Shown here one piece after another: positions 57,747-64,000 of a stretch of 64,000 nucleotides of DNA. The position numbers were made by a program, and so were the translations under genes. Every line of letters begins with the position of its first letter. Positions within the stretch are counted from its first letter, which is position 1. The stretch covers positions 4,996,614-5,060,613 of the forward strand of contig NC_053120.1 of assembly GCF_010015445.1 (NCBI RefSeq). The letters run 5' to 3'. This DNA comes from Perca fluviatilis. Taxonomy: Eukaryota > Chordata > Actinopteri > Perciformes > Percidae. Below the pieces are notes generated by a model. It made no database searches, was not told the DNA's origin, and saw nothing but the letters and a program-made list of their open reading frames with translations.

Positions 57747-58617
57747 TGTAGGGCCCGATGAGATCTGTCTTATAACTCTTTTAAATTCTTAATTTTCGAT
57801 TCCGTCGATGATTCTGTTATCAAAGAAACTATTTGGGCTCTACATTAATGCTGCCATCAGTCTGTAACTGGACCCAGCTGGGCCCTCGTCAAACAAAAGA
57901 CACTTGCCACCGGGCTTAACAAATTTTCTGGGGGAAACCCTGGACCAGAGACTTTCTACTTGCAAAGTTATCTTTTAAAATTGACGGACATCATGTGTTC
58001 ATGGCTCAATTCAAACAGGATCAGATAATTGAAAGGAGGAAGAATTATGACTATATAAAAGTCATAAAAAAAAAACAAGCACTCGAGGTTGGTTACAAAA
58101 AGTGATAAAAGGCCTTTAATTAACAGGGCAAGACATTAAAAATACACCGTGTATCGGCTTGAGCCTTCCTCCGGGTCTAGTGTTGTATCGGATGATTATT
58201 TGTCTCTCCCCGTTCACTGCCGGACATATTTTACATCATGTAATAAGGTCCCATGGTGGTTAGGGGAGGGACTTTGCCTTTCTATACGACAGCTTTGTGT
58301 GGGTAAATTGCATCTTGAACTGGTATAAAAGCTTGAAGGATAAAGCTTTGTATTTCATAAAGAAGAGCTATTTCCCCTGCGGCTGTATGAGCGGAGGCAG
58401 AAAGCCGAACTCTTGGCTGGTTGGTTCAAGGCTATGTTTTAGTGCACGGGCGCCTTTCCTTTTGAAGTTTTCCTCTTGACTCCCACTGAGGGATGAAGGG
58501 ATGAGTCATGCTATACATGCAGACGTACAGCGCAGACAGCAGACTGGGAGGCAACCTAAACACCGGCTTTGTACGCAGGGATGAGAGGAAATGGACTCAG
58601 AGTGCGGATGTTGTATG
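57747..58617. other. Unassigned intronic DNA
   Basis: No recognised gene or repeat. 58175-58560 is more balanced in composition. Confidence 0.3.
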
Positions 58618-59500
58618 CTGAATTGCAGCTGCAAGCAGCCACGTGTTTTTACATGTTTCACACAATTTACTGCAAATCATTCTTTAAATTATCATTGCTC
58701 ATGTTTTCGAAAGAATGCTGCAGCGTTTGTTGACACTCTAATGCAGGGGTGTCGAGCTCAATTTCACTAAGTGCCACACTGGAAAATGAGAATCACATCA
58801 AGGGCCGGATATGCACGCTTTTATTTCATTGAAAAAAGTGAAACATTTTTGGACTGTAAGTCTTATATAGCCTTCTCACATGCAATTTGGTCCACATAGA
58901 AACCCTCAGAAAAGACTCATGGCAACATGTTTCACAGCCTGAACATGAAAAGTCTCTGCTTCTGTGGGAATTTGTGAGTCTCAAAGTTTGGCAAATATGC
59001 CAAACTTTTGCTTTGAATGTCACATAATTGTAGTTTGAAAACCGTTTCCCGTCTTTTTGGTTTGACGTGCGACTACTGTAGATGCGCCAAAATCGACGGT
59101 GAACCTAAATTGACATGCGTGCCGGATCAAAATTTGCGAGGGGCCAGATTTGGCCCACGGGCCTTGAGTTTGACACATGTGGTCTAATGTCTGTTTCCCA
59201 CCTTTTGATACAGCCTACATGTCCTTTCATTTCAGGCTTGAAGCCAGCTTTTATAACCTCATTCATTATGGAAATCATGCCTGAGCTTTGTTTGATGTTT
59301 GATGTCGGTTCTTTTCTTGTTGCGTGGTTACAGATTCCTTTGAAAGTCTGCACTAACAGCACACACATACCCAGTGAGGAGAGATTCTTGCACTGAGCGA
59401 CTGAAAACAGCTCACAAAACTCACAAGTTGGCACGTTCCAAGCACTGTGACTATCTTACAAAAGAAAGTCTTTCACTGCCAGCCCCACAGCGCACTAAAA
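58618..59500. repeat. Segmental duplication, copy B (with hAT insertion)
   Basis: Matches copy A at 51208 on, in the same orientation. It carries a 439-bp hAT-like insertion absent from A and lacks A's MITE. Similarity ends where the homopolymer block begins. Confidence 0.85.
58744..59182. mobile_element. hAT-like MITE, confirmed by empty site
   Basis: The left end is CAGGGGTGTCGAGCTCAATT, and the right end in reverse complement is CCACATGTGTCAAACTCAAG. TCTAATG flanks it (58737-58743 and 59183-59189), a 7-base match of the usual 8-bp hAT duplication. The unoccupied site is visible in copy A (GCTCTAATGTGTGTTTCCC). Confidence 0.9.
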
Positions 59501-59516
59501 ATTTATTAAAATTTTT

Positions 59517-59558
<42 letters not shown>

Positions 59559-59668
59559 TAAAAAAAAAATAATAATATTATATTTTTTTTATTTTTTTTT
59601 TTTTTTTATATTTTTTTTTTTTTTATTTTTTTTTTTTTTTTTTTTTTTATAAATTTATAAAAAAAAAT

Positions 59669-59722
<54 letters not shown>

Positions 59723-59779
59723 TTTAATTTTTTTTATTTTTATAGAAAGTTTTTTTTTTTTTTTTTATTTTTTAAATAT

Positions 59780-59816
<37 letters not shown>

Positions 59817-59980
59817 TTTTTTTTTGTGGTTGTTTTGTAATATTTTTTTTATTTTTTTTTTTTTAAAAAAGGGATTGTTAGTCTTTTTGGAGGTAAATAA
59901 AATATTTTTTTTTTTTTTTTTTTGTTTTTGGGGGGGGGGTGAGGTTTTATTTTATTTTTTATTTTTTTTTTTTTTAATTT

Positions 59981-60018
<38 letters not shown>

Positions 60019-60240
60019 TATTTTTTTTTTTTTTTTTTAATAAAATTGTTTTTTTTTTTTTTTTTAAATTAAAATTAATATATAAAAAAAAAAAAAAATT
60101 TTTTTTTTAGGAAAAAAAGAGGGAGTTTTTTTTTTATTATTTTTTTAATAAAAAAAAAAAAAAAAGTGATGGGTTTTTTTTTAAAATATAAAGGGGGGAG
60201 GAGGGGTTTAATATTTTTGTTTTTTTTAGTTTTTAGTGGT
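59500..60240. other. A/T homopolymer block, probable artefact
   Basis: About 740 bases made almost entirely of long T and A runs with scattered G runs, unlike anything else here. It interrupts copy B. Poly-Phe open frames at 59374-59652 and 59824-60072 derive from it. Consensus error in a low-complexity or poorly covered region is the simplest explanation. Confidence 0.75.
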
Positions 60241-60343
60241 AAAAGTAAGTGTGGGTGGGTACAGAGATAATCATGCAGGTGACGGTCGTTTCAGTTAAGT
60301 TTAGCCGACACAAAGGCGAGCGTCATGCGGCGACGACAGTTAA

Positions 60344-60696
60344 AGGTGCACTATGAGTTCCTGCATGACGTCACTTCTGTTGACGTTCCAAGTAAATACC
60401 AAAACAAAACACAGCAAGCTCGCCCCTTCCCCCATGTTTCCGTAACTGTCACTAACCCCCACCCCCTCCCCCAACCATCTTGTCGGTGATTGGCTGGAGT
60501 GGTTTGTTGTATTTTGGTGCACAGCCTGTGCCCCTAGTGTTTGTGTGACGTTTACGACCCCTGCGTTGTCTCCCGAGACCGGGCTTTTTCACGGTGTGTT
60601 CAGGGGGCAGGCAGCTAGCGGATCAAGGAGAGATGCCTACCATTTGAGACAAAAATGAAATTGCGCTGAAACCACACAGGAACTCATAGTGCACCT
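60344..60696. mobile_element. T2-like MITE with perfect 20-bp TIRs
   Basis: AGGTGCACTATGAGTTCCTG at both ends (inverted), with TTAA at 60340-60343 and 60697-60700. It is 353 bases long, with perfect ends, so probably one of the youngest elements in the window. Confidence 0.92.
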
Positions 60697-60748
60697 TTAA
60701 GTTTAGACACCAAAACCACTAGTTAAGACAAGATTGTGGTTTGTGTCT

Positions 60749-60753
<5 letters not shown>

Positions 60754-60838
<85 letters not shown>
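60754..60838. repeat. (TG)n microsatellite
   Basis: About 42 TG units. Confidence 0.97.
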
Positions 60839-62099
<1,261 letters not shown>

Positions 62100-62214
62100 G
62101 TCCTCGCTCCACATTTGCGTCACTTTAGAGAATCAATCCTCGGAGGAAACCTGAACCTGCTAGAGCTGCGTATGTAACTGTCAAACATCCACGCTTCGCG
62201 AGTTCGAGAGCGTT

Positions 62215-62680
62215 ACCCTCCACCACATCAAAATGCCCCTTTCTCAAATGGCCTTTATTAGTCTGCAGGAGAAATTGAAAGCACATGGCTTGCCTATGAA
62301 TGTGAATTCAAACCGACCACAGAGACACTTAGATTGATAGAAGAAGGGGCCGGATTGCATATAATTTTGGCCATTAAAACCTCAGGACAAATTAGGGTTG
62401 TTAATCTGTTATTCTGCCCTCAGTCTCAGCGTTCACTTCTGAAAAAGCCACATATGCTATCAAAGGCCTGTCAGAGTTGGGTTACCATTACCGGAGTGGC
62501 AGTAATGGACCGTGTGCGGTATCATTCATATGGAGACCAGAACGCAGAGAGAACTCCCGATCCTGCAGCTGACAGCAAAGTGAGCATGGGATTAAAACGG
62601 CACATTTCTTTTAATTCCCCTTTATCTCCAAGGGGTCTTTTATTTTCCTCCTCACTTCTTGTGCTCTCCTAGTTTCTGTT
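62215..62680. other. Candidate conserved non-coding segment
   Basis: Unique, balanced sequence with CCTTTATTAGTCTGCAGGAG, GCATATAATTTTGGCCATTA and similar AT-rich homeodomain-like words. It is the most convincing unique block in the right half. The 62334-62672 frame has no domain, and non-coding constraint is the alternative. Unproven. Confidence 0.3.
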
Positions 62681-62704
62681 GTGGCATTTGAAAATAGGTC
62701 AGAC

Positions 62705-63436
<732 letters not shown>

Positions 63437-64000
63437 AGGACCATTCCGGCGCAAAATGAACCTAGGGGTTAATAACATATGTTAAAATTAAAAAAATTGT
63501 TTATTTGAGAGGATAACCCCTTGAGATGAAGCATCTCGTTTTCGAGGGGTCCTCGAGACAACGGACAATAAGAGAAGGACAATAAAATACAACACACATA
63601 CATTCACACTCGCTAGAGCGCTCCCTCACCCCACCCACCCACCCGCTCCACCGACTCCTTATTGAAATCAAGTTTGTATATAATACATATTTCAGTATTA
63701 GGAAACATGACAACATTTAGCCCATACATACACATATGCATATACATACATATACACACATATATACATACATACATTATATTCGTATGCACACCTGCAC
63801 CCATACTCATGCATAAACATAAATAAAGAGAACGAAAAGTATCCCAGCTATTTGGACATCATGTTTACCAACAGTTTATTAAAAAGATAGATTATGAAGA
63901 CGGTAGCGTTCATATTTACATGCAGGCGCCATCTTGGGAAAACACTCATGACAAGTTGAACCACAAACGCTGTGTAACCAGTAACATGGCCATCAAACAC
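63437..64000. mobile_element. T2-like element (AGGACAATTCC family), continues past window
   Basis: AGGACCATTCCGGCGCAAAA follows TTAG (mutated TTAA). AATGAACCTAGGGGTTAA and GTAGCGTTCATATTTACATG match, in inverse, 50400-50792. It is interrupted by a LINE tail (63498-63830). Confidence 0.7.
63498..63830 (-). mobile_element. LINE 3' tail fragment with CATA-rich repeat
   Basis: GAGAGGATAACCCCTTGAGAT and CTCGTTTTCGAGGGGTCCTC resemble the 3' end of the LINE at 25820-25870 (AATCCCATTGA, TTTTTCAAGGGAGTCCTGG). A (CATA)n-like tract at about 63720-63780 follows. Confidence 0.55.

Noticed and set aside
59374..60072. Poly-Phe frames
   Set aside because: Translation of the A/T homopolymer block, which is probably an artefact.
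62139..62180. LNLLELRM reading as a piece of the expected pde4dip LKLRIYFLEE exon
   Set aside because: Only a few residues match by chance, the flanking residues disagree, and there is no acceptor in phase.

Overview
The window looks like chromosomal DNA from a ray-finned fish, most likely a percomorph. Three things point there: (1) the 3' end of a recognisable vertebrate homeobox gene, (2) at least 17 long (GT)n/(AC)n microsatellites, and (3) dense fish-type repeats (tRNA-derived SINEs, LINE tails and many TIR-flanked non-autonomous DNA transposons). I see no bacterial-style genes, operons, rRNA, true tRNA genes or CRISPR arrays. Almost every long open frame is a by-product of (GT)n, homopolymers or tandem repeats.

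Gene content is sparse and all on the plus strand. At 2961-3093 lies the last coding exon of prrx1 (paired-related homeobox 1, long isoform, with the OAR motif and stop). It is followed by about 700 bases of 3' UTR and tandem poly(A) signals near 3.8 kb. A weaker terminal-exon candidate with its own AATAAA lies at 12.33-12.67 kb. At 45.24 and 50.84 kb are two short, phase-compatible exons. They match the 5' end of pde4dip (myomegalin), just before the exon expected to start HLNDLKKEN. That next exon is not in the window, so the gene runs out of the right-hand side. A GC-rich, CAG-repeat segment at 27.6-28.15 kb could be its upstream promoter and 5' UTR exon. The layout is therefore: prrx1 3' end (0-3.8 kb), repeat-rich intergenic DNA (3.8 to about 27.6 kb), then the probable 5' half of pde4dip with long repeat-filled introns (about 27.6-64 kb).

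The rest is a layered transposon record. The largest group is TTAA-flanked elements of two kinds. One has CCCTTGTGTTGTC-type ends (piggyBac-like). The other has AGG-type ends preceded by TTAA, i.e. a TTAAAGG boundary like the T2/Kolobok-type MITEs known from Xenopus. The T2-like group includes at least ten copies or ends from several families. Two carry internal minisatellites, and others are long foldbacks. hAT-type elements with 8-bp target duplications are also common, including one hAT nested inside another (36.57-37.89 kb) with both duplications intact. Two decayed fragments of a RecQ-like helicase (17.06 and 53.2 kb) sit in repeat sequence. A segmental duplication (51.2 and 58.6 kb) preserves before/after views of two insertions. 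A 740-base A/T homopolymer block (59.5-60.24 kb) looks like a sequencing or assembly artefact. Several single-copy stretches near prrx1 are plausible conserved non-coding elements, but only alignment can show that.
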